Made by a program: the position numbers and the translations under genes | In this document: in pieces, positions 8,495 to 19,028 of the stretch | How the letters are laid out: every line of letters starts with the position of its first letter | Numbering within the stretch: position 1 is the first letter of the stretch | The notes under the pieces: model-generated | Told to the model about the DNA's origin: nothing | What the model saw: the letters and a program-made list of their open reading frames with translations, nothing else | The model's database searches: none | NCBI GenBank assembly: GCA_022539475.1 | Contig: VCMS01000192.1 | Span: forward strand, 1-64,000 | DNA from: Gracilaria domingensis | Taxonomy: Eukaryota > Rhodophyta > Florideophyceae > Gracilariales > Gracilariaceae | Length of the DNA: 64,000 nucleotides | Direction: 5' to 3'

Positions 8495-9715
8495 ATGTAT
8501 CCGTTCCCCTGTCCTTCACAATGGTATACGGGTCTCATCAAGTCTGCTGGGGGTTCAGAGTCAAGCTCTTCATGCATCATGTTTTGCTTTGCTAAAAACT
8601 CAGACAATCATGAAAAGCATGGAGTTCTCATCGACTACACAAACCCTATATTAGAATCAACTCATAAGTCGCCAAATGAAGCATGCAGTCTCCGGGTGAA
8701 ACAAGTTCTAAGGAAGAAGCAGGCTGATTTCTTTTTAATATTCTTATATGACACCCAAGTTCCGGTTGTATTATTTGGTTCCTTGTCTCCAAATCGTTCA
8801 AATGAACTACAGTTTTGCGACACAATGGGGCATGTGTGGATTCTTGACTTGATGAGGTGTATGAGAATAAATGAGGTTATATATAGAAGAGCTCAAACTG
8901 AAGGGGCTCGCTTTGACGGCCCGTTTCCCAGCGTTCAAGGAGAGCGACCGATCGCTAAATGGAAATCCTACTCGGTGGGTTACTGGCTTGAAGGGTTGAC
9001 TTTGAAGGGCTTGACGCTAGTACAAGAATGGCTGGCTGATCTTCTTGTCCTCCACTGCCGCAGCACAATCGCTAGTGTGGTTTTACTGCAGTATCCAGTG
9101 AAGGAGTTTCTCAAATCTCTTTCATTCGTTTCTACGCATCCTACTAGAGACTATGGTTCTACTTTTGTCTGGCTTCCATACCGTCGTCCACATTGCCTTC
9201 GTTCCTGGTTATTGCATCTTTTCAGTATATCAAAGATAACACCTGTGCTGGGCTTGTCTTTCAAGACTCTGCGACCGAAAATGGCTGGCTTCTATCGATG
9301 CAATTTTCATTACAATGAAAGAGGGCTTCGGGTAGAGTCCAACATTCCCCAGGACAATCTTTTCTTTCTCTCTCATTTCAAAAGTGACGGAGCTACGATA
9401 CAAATATCGGAGAGGACTGAGCTTTCTAACGCCGCTGTCAAAGAAATGAGCAGTTCGTTGACTTTTGAAACTTTTGGAACTCCTTGTGATACATTTTGTC
9501 TTCCTGCAGTTCCTCGTCTAATTGCGGTTTTCTCAGATCTTGTCTGTTCCGATTTTGAGGCAAAGGGGATAGAGTCTTCGGTTTTAAAGGTAGATATGCC
9601 GTGGAGTTTGAATTCTATGCGTGAAGTACTACAGGGTCTTCATTGTAGATCAGAAAAGAATTCTGCTCGTGTCCTTCGATTAGACATACTTGGTGAGATT
9701 TTCTTTCCCGAATAG
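8495..9715 (+). CDS. Family-A protein, member 3 (unknown function)
   Basis: This is an ATG-initiated frame of 406 residues. It shares the family-A architecture: a first block ADFFLIFLYDTQVPVVLFGS, a helix-like block EWLADLLVLHCRSTIASVVL, then FVWLPYRRPHCLRSWLLHLF followed by MAGFYRCNFHY. The first two align with GESFPSMIFIS and YWCSCLVLSRIICTMQHVA of member 1. The protein lacks the basic low-complexity tail of members 1 and 2. It is the most diverged of the three and sits just after the LINE relic on the same strand as member 1. The preserved length and motif order suggest a functional gene. Its role is unknown. Confidence 0.65.
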   Translation: MYPFPCPSQWYTGLIKSAGGSESSSSCIMFCFAKNSDNHEKHGVLIDYTNPILESTHKSPNEACSLRVKQVLRKKQADFFLIFLYDTQVPVVLFGSLSPNRSNELQFCDTMGHVWILDLMRCMRINEVIYRRAQTEGARFDGPFPSVQGERPIAKWKSYSVGYWLEGLTLKGLTLVQEWLADLLVLHCRSTIASVVLLQYPVKEFLKSLSFVSTHPTRDYGSTFVWLPYRRPHCLRSWLLHLFSISKITPVLGLSFKTLRPKMAGFYRCNFHYNERGLRVESNIPQDNLFFLSHFKSDGATIQISERTELSNAAVKEMSSSLTFETFGTPCDTFCLPAVPRLIAVFSDLVCSDFEAKGIESSVLKVDMPWSLNSMREVLQGLHCRSEKNSARVLRLDILGEIFFPE

Positions 9716-10627
9716 ATACAAAACCGAGTACAACCATTTCGCTTGATTTACCAGCCTCTTGTATTGATTTCAATCCCAGTATTGGCGCTACAGGGGTCCC
9801 AGCAAACCGATTGCCTCTGATTGCAACTCTTGCAAATGTAGATAGAGGACATCAAGGATCCCATTAATTACAACTCTTTTCGGTTCAATCCCAAAAGCGC
9901 AAGGAAAAGATATGTCGCCGCATACATTCCTTTGGAGTTGCAGAGTAATGGAGCTTCTCATTGAGTTGAGATGCAATATGAAAGATGATGGTTATTCTGT
10001 TTATGAAATCGATGGAAAAGCACAGAGCTTGTCCGAGTGAGGTATGATTGCCTTTCTTACTTGGGAAGCCTGCTGAAATCTTCGAGGTCAACTTTGAATT
10101 ACCCTTCAACGCAAAAGACGAGAGACGGAAAAACTACTAAGAATATTTTAGCGAAGCAAGGCTCTCGATTGTTTTGGTCTACAGTTCTAGTTTACAAGGT
10201 GGATGCAAGTTCATTTCCTGGAAGGAACGGGAATGTTCCCTTCGAGCGATACATCACCAAGTCTATAAAAGACGTCTATTGGAACCATAGATGCGAAAAC
10301 CGCACTACAGTATGTACTTCACAGGGTATGTGGCGATTGGTCCCTGATGCTGTTGTAGTCCAATATCTTCTTCGTTACCTGAAAGAATGATATTAAAGGT
10401 TATAATATATGAATGGTTTACATCATGCAACGGTAGCGACCGTTACACGTAAACGAAAACGGATGCTTATGTACGTACCATACACGTACTAAACGTGGCT
10501 CGATGCAAAGCCTGCTGTACATTTCCCAGTCTGCGCATCTTGTTTCGAGCCGGCCGTACAACCTTTGCGATCATCCTACACACGACTTGCTCTTCAATAA
10601 TTTTTCAAGGCTCAGGAACTGAAGAAA
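9716..10627 (+). other. Mostly non-coding; possible exon at 10037-10390
   Basis: No strong gene is visible. A frame of 117 codons at 10037-10390 starts at a GTG and has plausible protein composition (FERYITKSIKDVYW, then MWRLVPDAVVVQYLLRYL). It could be the last exon of a spliced gene or the remains of one. The stretch 10391-10627 is AT-rich and precedes the start of the peptidase-like gene; nothing specific is recognised in it. Confidence 0.3.
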
Positions 10628-12403
10628 ATGAAACCTCTCTCCATCGCTTCCAATTCTATTCTAATGAAAATGAAGAAGAAGAAGAACAAAATCTTGAAAA
10701 CCAAGAAGAACTCTGAGCTGCATTCAAAGTACATCTCTGAAGTGAAGCATGTTCTCAATCACTTTGTTGTCCCTCATATAGGCTACAATGACGATGAAGA
10801 ATCTCACCAAAGTGAGGAAAAGAGTGAGGTTTCACATGCTACTCAGCAATCTTCCTGCAAAGGTAAAGCTGAAAGAAGAAATTTCTTGAGGCCAGAAGCT
10901 CAGAAAATTAGTTTTTGCGATGAAACTGGCTCTCAGAAAGTAGTGAAGAAAATTAAGAAGGGCATGAAAAGGAGCTTGAAACTGAAGTCCAAGAAGAAAG
11001 GAAAAATTATGTCTTCGAGATCGAATATGGCTAGTGCTCTCGACTGGTACAGGAAATGGAATCCAAAGCAAAAGGTCGACCCAAATGAAACATGTTCTAC
11101 AGATTTGAAAGCAGCATCTCTTCTTCTTCAACTACGTGACGCTCCTCCACCAAGACCAAAGTTTTCCGCCTTGGATTTCAACTTTCTCTTTCTTTTTGCC
11201 AGATTTGGTGAACTGAGAGGACGTTTTGGAGGTTGGAAATTACGGGACAATGGTTCTTTCTCCGCTGAAAAGGCTTGGATCTTTTATTCTTTTCGACGAA
11301 TGTGTGAAGAATGGAATTTTCAGTCCATCGGTGATGTGCTGAGAAAATATGCTGCCCTCGGGGTAAAAGCCAATTTGCCGCACAACGATATCTCTTTGAA
11401 ATTGAGATCTATCAAAAGAAAGTACACAGACTACAATAAGTTTCTGAAAGCAGAAAATGAAGCCTACAATGATGAGAGAATGAGTTGTTGGGACGCTATT
11501 GGAAGATTCATAGTGGACGAAATGCGGCATCTGTCCTGTACAGAACTCGCTTCTAAATTCATGTTGAGATGGTCTAATAATTCATGTGGCTTGGATTGCT
11601 TTCTTTTTCAGGTTCCCAATGCAGTGCGTATGCTATTGAAAAAGTCTGTATGCGACTTAACTGCGCTCAGCACAAAATGCATCGCTTCTATTTTAGTTGC
11701 TGCTCTTCATATTGGGCACCATGGATGGCATGGAAGCGAACTGGATCCTCTCAACGTGTCAAATTGGACTAGAATTCTAAGCTTGGACTGTTATGAGTAT
11801 GTTACGAAGAAAAAAATCCCTAATTCCTTTCTATGGTCTCCGTCTAATTCAAGGCAAGGCTTTCTGGACATGTCGGACATAATGACGGTTTTATTTCCGG
11901 CAATATTCAACGATGGTTTTGTTAATACACAACCAGATCTACCGTTTCGTACACTTTCTCACGTTGTGCCCACTTCGGATTTGGAAGAATCTGATCGACA
12001 ATGTGTAGGAGGGTGGACATGGCTTCTCCAGAACACTATCCAGGGCTCGGATTCAAATATACATCCGGGCATCAGAATCCTAGTATTCCCGTTGCAAATT
12101 GAAAATCATCAGCTCTTCATAAAGACATGGATCGACACCAAGACCACATTTCAGGCAACGAGGGGGAATAGTGTCATAGAACTTTCTGTTCTCTCGTGGA
12201 TGGGATTCAAAAACGAACATAGAGATCATTTTGTTGCCTTCAGTACGGCACCTGATCAGGAGACACCAGTCGTTTCGTACTATGATGGGATGCGAAATAA
12301 CGGGAGGCCAATCTTATTACATGCGGATCAGATTGGTTCCTGTAGAGCACCGTTCTACCCTCCTGGTTCGCACGCTGTTGCCCTTATTTCAACGATCGCT
12401 TAA
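10628..12403 (+). CDS. USP-like (papain-fold) cysteine peptidase-like protein
   Basis: This ATG-initiated frame of 591 residues has a lysine-rich N-terminus (residues 14-30 and 107-128), which suggests nuclear targeting. A helical region lies at 180-280, followed by a candidate peptidase core. SNNSCGLDCFLFQV at about 317-330 has the form of the ubiquitin-specific protease Cys box (N-x-C-x-L-D), with Cys320 as the likely nucleophile. HRDHFVAFSTAP around residue 534, followed by VVSYYDGM, has the form of the His box that ends USP domains (H-x-V-A-[YF], then a tryptophan/tyrosine-rich strand and an aspartate). Cys before His is the USP/papain order and not the Ulp1 order. USP enzymes remove ubiquitin. 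Whether this diverged protein is active, or acts on a ubiquitin-like protein, cannot be told. The similarity is motif-level only. Confidence 0.5.
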   Translation: MKPLSIASNSILMKMKKKKNKILKTKKNSELHSKYISEVKHVLNHFVVPHIGYNDDEESHQSEEKSEVSHATQQSSCKGKAERRNFLRPEAQKISFCDETGSQKVVKKIKKGMKRSLKLKSKKKGKIMSSRSNMASALDWYRKWNPKQKVDPNETCSTDLKAASLLLQLRDAPPPRPKFSALDFNFLFLFARFGELRGRFGGWKLRDNGSFSAEKAWIFYSFRRMCEEWNFQSIGDVLRKYAALGVKANLPHNDISLKLRSIKRKYTDYNKFLKAENEAYNDERMSCWDAIGRFIVDEMRHLSCTELASKFMLRWSNNSCGLDCFLFQVPNAVRMLLKKSVCDLTALSTKCIASILVAALHIGHHGWHGSELDPLNVSNWTRILSLDCYEYVTKKKIPNSFLWSPSNSRQGFLDMSDIMTVLFPAIFNDGFVNTQPDLPFRTLSHVVPTSDLEESDRQCVGGWTWLLQNTIQGSDSNIHPGIRILVFPLQIENHQLFIKTWIDTKTTFQATRGNSVIELSVLSWMGFKNEHRDHFVAFSTAPDQETPVVSYYDGMRNNGRPILLHADQIGSCRAPFYPPGSHAVALISTIA

Positions 12404-12452
12404 GATTCGTCACCAATTATTTGTCTTGGACGAATACGGCTGGCTGGAGGTA

Positions 12453-12722
12453 CAGGTGAGAACTGCAATTAGTGTGCGCCACACTATTTCGAAGACCCCA
12501 AATTTTGATGGGGTCACATAACATAGTGTGGCCCACACCGTTTAAAGAGCCTAAAACTTTAATTGGCGTGCTCTGCCCGCTATGATACCTCTACAAACGT
12601 AGAATAGATGGATTAGAATACAAATATTTTTGAGTATTACGAAGATTCAAAATTAGTGTGGGCCACACTAAACTTTTTACGCACACTAATATTGAACCCA
12701 CACTAGTTGCAGTGTTCACCTG
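12453..12722. mobile_element. MITE, 270 bp, TA-flanked, Tc1/mariner-like termini
   Basis: The ends are inverted repeats. The left end reads caggtgagaactgcaattag and the reverse complement of the right end reads caggtgaacactgcaactag, continuing into a tgtg-rich stretch on both sides. Both ends are flanked directly by TA (12451-12452 and 12723-12724), which would be the target duplication of a Tc1/mariner-type element. The inside contains shorter inverted copies of agtgtgg/ccacact and no coding capacity. It lies about 50 bases past the stop of the peptidase-like gene. Confidence 0.8.
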
Positions 12723-12766
12723 TACCGGTGGGGGATATAGCGCATGATATGGGCCTCAACATACAA

Positions 12767-12931
12767 GTGTTTTAGGACGGGCGTCAAGAAACACGTGTTT
12801 TAGGACGGGCGTCAAGAAACACGTGTTTTAGGACGGGCGTCAAGAAACACGTGTTTTAGGACGGGCGCCAAGATACACGTGTTTTAGGACGGCCGTCAAA
12901 ATACACGTGTTTTAGGACGGCCGTCAAGATA
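12767..12931. repeat. 28-bp minisatellite, about 6 copies
   Basis: The unit gtgttttaggacgggcgtca plus agaaacac begins at 12767, 12795, 12823, 12851, 12879 and 12907 with a constant 28-bp step. The last copies change gggcgt to ggccgt. The junction acacgtgt is itself a palindrome (an E-box-like CACGTG core), repeated once per unit. Confidence 0.9.
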
Positions 12932-13239
12932 CCATCTTGCGGAATGCACTGGCCTACGTTTTTCTTATATCTCGGTTGTTGGGTTGGAAGTTCATTAGGC
13001 CCTTGAAGTTTGTAGTATGAAGTCGAAGTATAGGCTGTTATTATCTACATGATATATTAATTTTGATTGAGAGCCTGTAAGTAACAAGTTGTAAACTCAG
13101 CTCGTTCAATGATGTATATGGTGCTCCAGACACACTGAACAGCTTCATAATCGTAACAAATCGAACACAAACATTTGATGCTTTCAGGCATGAAATAAAC
13201 GAGTCACAAACATGATAAAGAAATTTCGGGCGATGACTT

Positions 13240-16200
13240 TCCACAATCCACTTTGGAATGCAATCTAGCTTCGTTGGACTTCAGGATTGGCCAGAACAGG
13301 CTGATCTTTTAACCACTCTGGCTACTGATAAGTCAACATCACATCTTATGCGAAAAAGAATCAGCTGAAACTCATCAAAGAAAAGGCTCGTAAAAAGATA
13401 ACATAAATAGAGGACGGAAGGTGGCCATATTAAACGATCAAAACCTTCGATAGATGGTCAAAGATGTCACTGGAACACTTCTCGACAACTCTGAGGCACT
13501 CCTTCAAACTTTCTCATTCGTCATTCTTGTGTACATCCCTGCCTCAAAAATCTTTTCAACAGCCAACAGCACCATGAAATGCACTATCATACCTTTCACT
13601 ACACTCTGCCCATATCAGCGACAGCGGAAAAGGCGACATAGCGTTCTGCCAAAATGCACTTGATGACAGCATCAAGAACAAAAATCGCGGTCATCCACAG
13701 TCTGTAACGCCCAGAACGTCGCTCATTCTAGTCAGGTAGAACTGATCAAAAATGGTCAGAGATGCGTCTAGGACACTTCTGTACAACTCTGAGGCGCTCT
13801 ATACGACTTCCTCAGGCGTCCTTTTTCAGACATCTCTCCTTTAAATAGTTTTTCGTAAAGACAATAGCAAACAGGAATCAATTTCTATACCTCTCGGTAC
13901 ACTCTAGACGTGTCAGCGAAAACCCCTGAACGGCCGTATACGTTTGCGATGAAGCCCTCAGGGACAACATTATGGACGAAATTGTGATGGACCTTAGTCT
14001 GCAACGGCCGAAAGGATGCTCATTCCAGACGTCTAAGGCCGACTACAGATGGTAAGAGATGTCCCTCTAAATCCTTGAAAGATGTTTTGGTAAAGACATT
14101 GGCTCACAGGAATCGATTCCTATGCCTCTCGTTACACTGTAGACTTGTCAGCGACAGGTCAAAAACCGACGTAGACTTTTGGAAAATGGCACTCAGTGAC
14201 AGATTCAAGGACAAAAATTGCGATTGACAATAATATGCAACGGCAGAAAATGTGCTCATCAAACACCTGGAACTGCTCATGGATGGTCAGAGAGGCCTTT
14301 AGAACGCTTCTGGACAAGTCTGAATCAATCCCCTCGACTTCCTCATTCTTCATTTTTGTATACATCCGTGTCTCAAATAGATTTTGTAACAGCGAATAGC
14401 ACTCTGAAATTCATTCCCATACCTCCCGATATACTCTGCACTTGTCAGCGAGAGCTCAATGAAGGACATAGGGTTCTGGAAAAGTGCACTAAATGACAGC
14501 ATCAAGAACGAAAATCGCAGTCATCCAGAGTCTGTAACGCCCAAAACGTCGCTCATGCCAGACGTCTAGGACCGATCAAATATATGGTCTATGACCGATC
14601 ATATATGGTCAAAGATGCTTCTAGAACTGGCAGCTCTGAGGCACTTCCCTAGACTTCTTCATTCTTCTTTCTTGTGTACATCCCTACCTGCAAGGGATTC
14701 TTTAACAGCGAATAGCACTCTGAAACGCATTCCAGTACCTCCCATTATACTCTACACAAGTCCGAGAAAGGTTAATAAAGGACATAGCGATCGGCCAAAA
14801 TGCACTCAATGACAGCATCAAGAACAGAAATCGCGGTCATCCACAGTCTGCAACGCAGAAAACGTCGCTCATGTTAGACGGCTAGGACAGATCAAAGATG
14901 GTCAAAGATGCCTCTAGGACACTTCTGGGCAACTCTGAGACACTCTACACGACCTCCTCACGCGTTCCTTTTCTGACATCTCTGCCTCAAAAATGATTTG
15001 GTAAAGACATTGGCACACGGGAATCAATTCCTATACCTCTCGGTACACTCCAGACGTGTCAGCCAGGGGTCAGAAACCGACGTAGACGTTTGCAGCAAAG
15101 CGCTCAGTGACAGCATTATGGACGAAAATTGTGATTGACAATAGTCTGCAACCGCCGAAAACATGCCCCTTCCAGACGTCTAGGACCGACGATAGATGGT
15201 CAGAGATGTCCCCCTAAATCCTTCAAAAATGTTTTTGTAAAGACATTGGCACACCTGAATCAATTCCTATACCTCTTGGTACACTCTAGACGTGTCAGCC
15301 AGAGGTCGGAAACCGACGTAGACGTTTGCAACAAAGCACTAAGGTACAGCATTATAGTGGGCAACGGCCGAAAGGGAGCTCATCAAGACACCTAGAACCG
15401 CTTATGGATGGTCAGAGATGCCTCTAGAACACTTCTGGACAACTCTAAGCCACTTCACTCGACTTCCTCATTCGTCATTTCTGTGTACATCCCTCTCTCA
15501 AAGAGCTTTTGTAACAGCGAATAGCACTCTGAAATGCATTCCCATACCTCCCACTATACTTTGCACATGTCAGCGAGAGCTCAATGAAGGACATAGGGTT
15601 CTGCAAAAATGCACCCAATGACAGCATCAGGAACGAAAATCGCAGTCATCCACAGTCCGTAACGCCCAAAACGTCGCTCATACCAGACGTCTAGGACCGA
15701 TCATATATGGTCAAAGATGCTTCTAGAATACTTCTGGGCAGCTCTGAGTCCCTTCCCTCGACTTCCTCATTCATCTTTCTTGCATACATCCCTACCTCAA
15801 GGAGCTTCTTTAACAGCGAATAGCACTCTGAACTGCATTCCAGTACCTCCCAATATGCTGTACACAAGTCAGAGAGAGGTCAATGAAGGACATAGCGTTC
15901 TGCTAAAATCCCTTCAATGACAACATCCAGAACGAAAATTGCGGTCACCCACAGTTTGCAATGTCCAAAACCTCGCTCATGCCAGACGTCCAGGATCGAT
16001 GGAAGATGGCCAAAGGTCCCTCTAGAACACTTCTAGACAACTCTAAGGCACTTCCCACGACTTCCTATGGCGTTCTTTTTCTGACATCCTTCCTTCCAAA
16101 ACGATTTTGTAAAGACATTAACAAACCAAAACCCACTCCCATTCCTCTCCGTGCGCTCTAGATTTGTCAGCCAGAGTTCAAACATCGCCATATACGTTTG

Positions 16201-16380
16201 CAACAAAGCGCTCAGTGAGAGAATTATGGACGAAAATTGTGATTGACAATAGTCAGCAACGAACGACAGGATGCTCATCCCAGACGCCCAGGAACGACAA
16301 TAGATGGTCGGAGATGCCTCTCGAACACTTCCGGCGAGCTCTGTGGAACGTCCAACTACTTCCCCATTACTAACTTCCAA
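13240..16380. repeat. Satellite array with roughly 1.1-kb higher-order period (11 monomers)
   Basis: The stretch gatggtcagagatgcctcta followed by gaacacttctggacaactct recurs, with changes, at about 13455, 13755, 14050, 14283, 14607, 14895, 15195, 15407, 15707, 16003 and 16300. Monomers are mostly 290-325 bp, with two short ones of about 212-233 bp. Monomers four apart resemble each other more than neighbours: 13755 with 14895, 14050 with 15195 (both carrying the shortened ccctaaatcctt form) and 14283 with 15407. This gives a higher-order unit of about 1.1 kb. Only short frames occur and none is conserved between monomers, so the array is non-coding. Confidence 0.85.
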
Positions 16381-16679
16381 GTACAAAAAGACCTCAAACT
16401 TTCCTAACTTTTGAAATATTTCAAATATTTTTACATTTCTGTAGTTCTCTCACAATTCTGAATATTTTGATATAACTTTCGAAACTTTTGAAAATTCTCC
16501 CCAGAAATCCCCTCCCTCCCAGAAACACCCTCAATATAGGTAATAATCCCCTAGGAAGGGAATCCCGTCACATGATAGATCACAATATCGTTTTCAACGA
16601 TTGAGATATCTATTGCATGAAAAGATCTGAGCACAAACAAGTGTGTATTCGACACAGTTAATCTCTCTTCTCGGCGCTT

Positions 16680-17408
16680 CTACATTACTTCAGGGACAAT
16701 TCTGCACTCTGCTGTCCTCAAAGCATCTATGTGACGCTCTCGCGGTTGGCCTTGGTCAAGTAAGGATGAAACACATTTACTAAATCTCCCATGCTTTCTC
16801 ATGACATCTATCAGTGACCTTTTTTGTATCGATTCCAAAGGTCTTGCTTTACCAGTAACAACGATCATGATATGACCTGCCATCTCACTCCCGATTATGC
16901 GCTTATATTGCGCGATATTGGCCTGTGTCTTGTTATCTATTCGTAGGGCGGTATCAAAACAGATTATCACTGCGTTGATTTTTACGATCTCCACTGATCA
17001 TGCACCGTTCGATTTCATCCAAATGCTTGCCATCTTGCCCAAGAGAATCATCCAAACCTGGAGTGTCCCAGACTGAAATCCATGAATTTCTGATTGGACA
17101 GCCAGGAAGACGCTCCACACCGCTAGTCATAGAACCGGAAGAGTTTCCAAGAAGCGACTCTAGCAATTGGGACATAAGTTTTCAAGAACCCAGTTGCCGG
17201 TATGCGACTTTCCTGAACCTGTGCGACGGACAAGGAGAATATTGCATGTTTCGGAAGCAATGTTGAGATCCGTTACGGCGGTCACAATCTGTTCTACACC
17301 AGCTTCATTAGCTTTTGACTCCTCGGCTACAAAGTTTCCCATTGCATCCTCGCAATGTTCCTCGCCTCTGTCGCCAATCTCTTTGAAGGCGTTGATGAAT
17401 CCCCCCAT
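16680..17408 (-). pseudogene. AIG1/GIMAP-like GTPase, broken
   Basis: Three overlapping minus-strand frames together read as an AIG1-type GTPase: 17408-17160, 17175-16954 and 16994-16680. The first holds a P-loop, LVRRTGSGKSHTGNWVLE. It retains TGSGKS, but the first glycine of the usual GxxGxGKS is replaced by arginine. The second holds the G3 motif WDTPGLDDS. The third continues with NAVIICFDTALRI and a MIVVTGKARPLESI segment where the family normally has a T/NKxD-like G4; here the aspartate is missing. The phase changes twice and two guanine-binding motifs are damaged, so I call it a pseudogene. Short introns are an alternative for the phase changes. AIG1 proteins are septin-related GTPases that act on membranes, often in defence responses. 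Confidence 0.7.
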
Positions 17409-17508
17409 AATTGCGGATTCTGCTCTCCCTTTTCCGCGTGAATGTCGTCAGCTAACGCAGCCAGCCTCCTCAGACACGCGCCACTCGTATTAGAGGTAGG
17501 ATGGGGAC

Positions 17509-18842
17509 TTACGACGGTTCATGCATCGTTGTCAATATCCTCAGGATTCTCGATCTGTAACCATCGCAGGATGGCATCCTTGCAGGGTTGGGATACTTTT
17601 CAAGCTTGTTGTAATGGTCTTGTGTGTACAAACGGAAAAGATATTCTGGGCCAGTACGCCCTGCTCGTCCTTTGCGTTCCACTTGCGCCTGAATAATGGG
17701 TTGGACGCGTAGCACCTCTGAGTACAAATTGTTGTGTGGAATAAGTGTTCTTACTTTCGAAACGCCACTGTCAACAACGTAGCTGACACCAGGGATAGTA
17801 ATACTTGTCTCTGCCATGTCTGTCGCAAAACTTATCTTTCGATGGGTTGCACGCATTTGTTCCGGTAAGTCTGCAATCGCCCGTATTTGCTCAGACGGTG
17901 GTTGAGTAGCGAATAAAAGAAGATTCGATTCATGACCGACCTCCTTTGGTCCTTACTGAGCCGGTGGCGTAACTTTGCTTTAAAGAGACCAATTGCGGAC
18001 ATAATTTCTTCCTGTCCAGGAAGTAAAACAAGAATATCACCTGAGGTTGAGTATCCAGTATGTACCTGAAGCGCAGCCTCAACGGCCCCGTCAACATAAT
18101 CCGAAACAGGCTCAGTTGCAAACATCATGTTGACCTTATAGATTCGCCAGAGATACCGAGCGGCTTAGCATTTAAGCTTGTCCCATTCAGAAAGAAGTGA
18201 GCTTTCTTCTCTGCATCAGCCGTGGCCGACATGATTACAACTTTGAAGGATAACTTGCTTCTAAGAAGTCCAGAAAGTCCAGTGGGCGTTTTCTGGTTCT
18301 CTGTTGGGGATGTGGGTGGTGCCAGCGTCTCCTTGATAACGCCGAGGACAGTATTAACGGAATTCTCATGAACTTCATCGATACTTACAAGCGAATAACG
18401 CCTCTTTAACGCTGAGAACCCGTCGGTAAGCATTTTACGCAGGAGAACTCCATCGGTCACATAGCGTATTCTTGTCGCCGTTCGACTTGACTTATTTTCA
18501 AAGCGAACGGGCGTATCCAACGGTATCGCCAAGAACTGATCTGCGCTCATATGCCACATGAGTAGCAACTGTTATAGCGGCAACGTGACGAGGTTGGGTT
18601 ACGAGCAGAGATGAGCCCGGTGAGTTGTCGAAAATAATTTGAGGGAGTTGAGTAGTCTTGCCCGAACCGGTTCCCGACACCAGAATTAGTACATCGTTCG
18701 CAGCAAGAGCCGAGAGAATCTCTTGGGACTTTTGCAGCACGGGAAGACTTAATTCTTTCTCAACAACAATCTCTGTTGATCGTTTTCTTTTCATCTTGAG
18801 GGATGGGAGGCCTGGAGTGGCACTCCAGATCGGACCTGTCAA
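17509..18842 (-). pseudogene. DEAH-type RNA helicase, broken
   Basis: Successive minus-strand frames carry the ordered helicase motifs of the Prp2/Prp22/DHX family. Motif I is VSGTGSGKTTQLPQ (first frame, 18842-18498). Then come TQPRHVAAITVA (Ia), the RIRYVTDGVLLRKML segment, SIDEVHENS (motif II, with DEVH in place of DEAH) and VIMSATAD (III). ILVLLPGQEEI (IV) lies in the third frame and [14 protein letters not shown] (V) in the fourth. GRAGRTG (VI) follows, preceded by ERK where family members have an R-rich sequence such as QRA. At least three phase changes are needed (around 18520, 18125 and 17850), and the C-terminal helicase-associated domains are missing. This suggests a decayed gene copy. 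Introns could explain some but not all of the changes. These helicases remodel spliceosomes and ribosomal precursors. Confidence 0.75.
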
Positions 18843-19028
18843 TTATTTCCGAAATGAACGAAGGCACATGTGCGTTGCAATGAAGTTCGGTGTTGTGGCC
18901 CTCTTGGTGGAATGTTGAAGATGATGGGTACATACAAAACAACCTGTGCAGAGTACTTTGAAATGCCGGGTACGGTGATCAGCTGCTGTGGCTCTGATCT
19001 CAGCCGCAGTGGATCGTGAAACAGCTGG

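Noticed and set aside
13454-16373. Short frames of 60-117 codons in the satellite
   Set aside because: They differ in phase and length between monomers and have no conserved product. They result from the repeat sequence.
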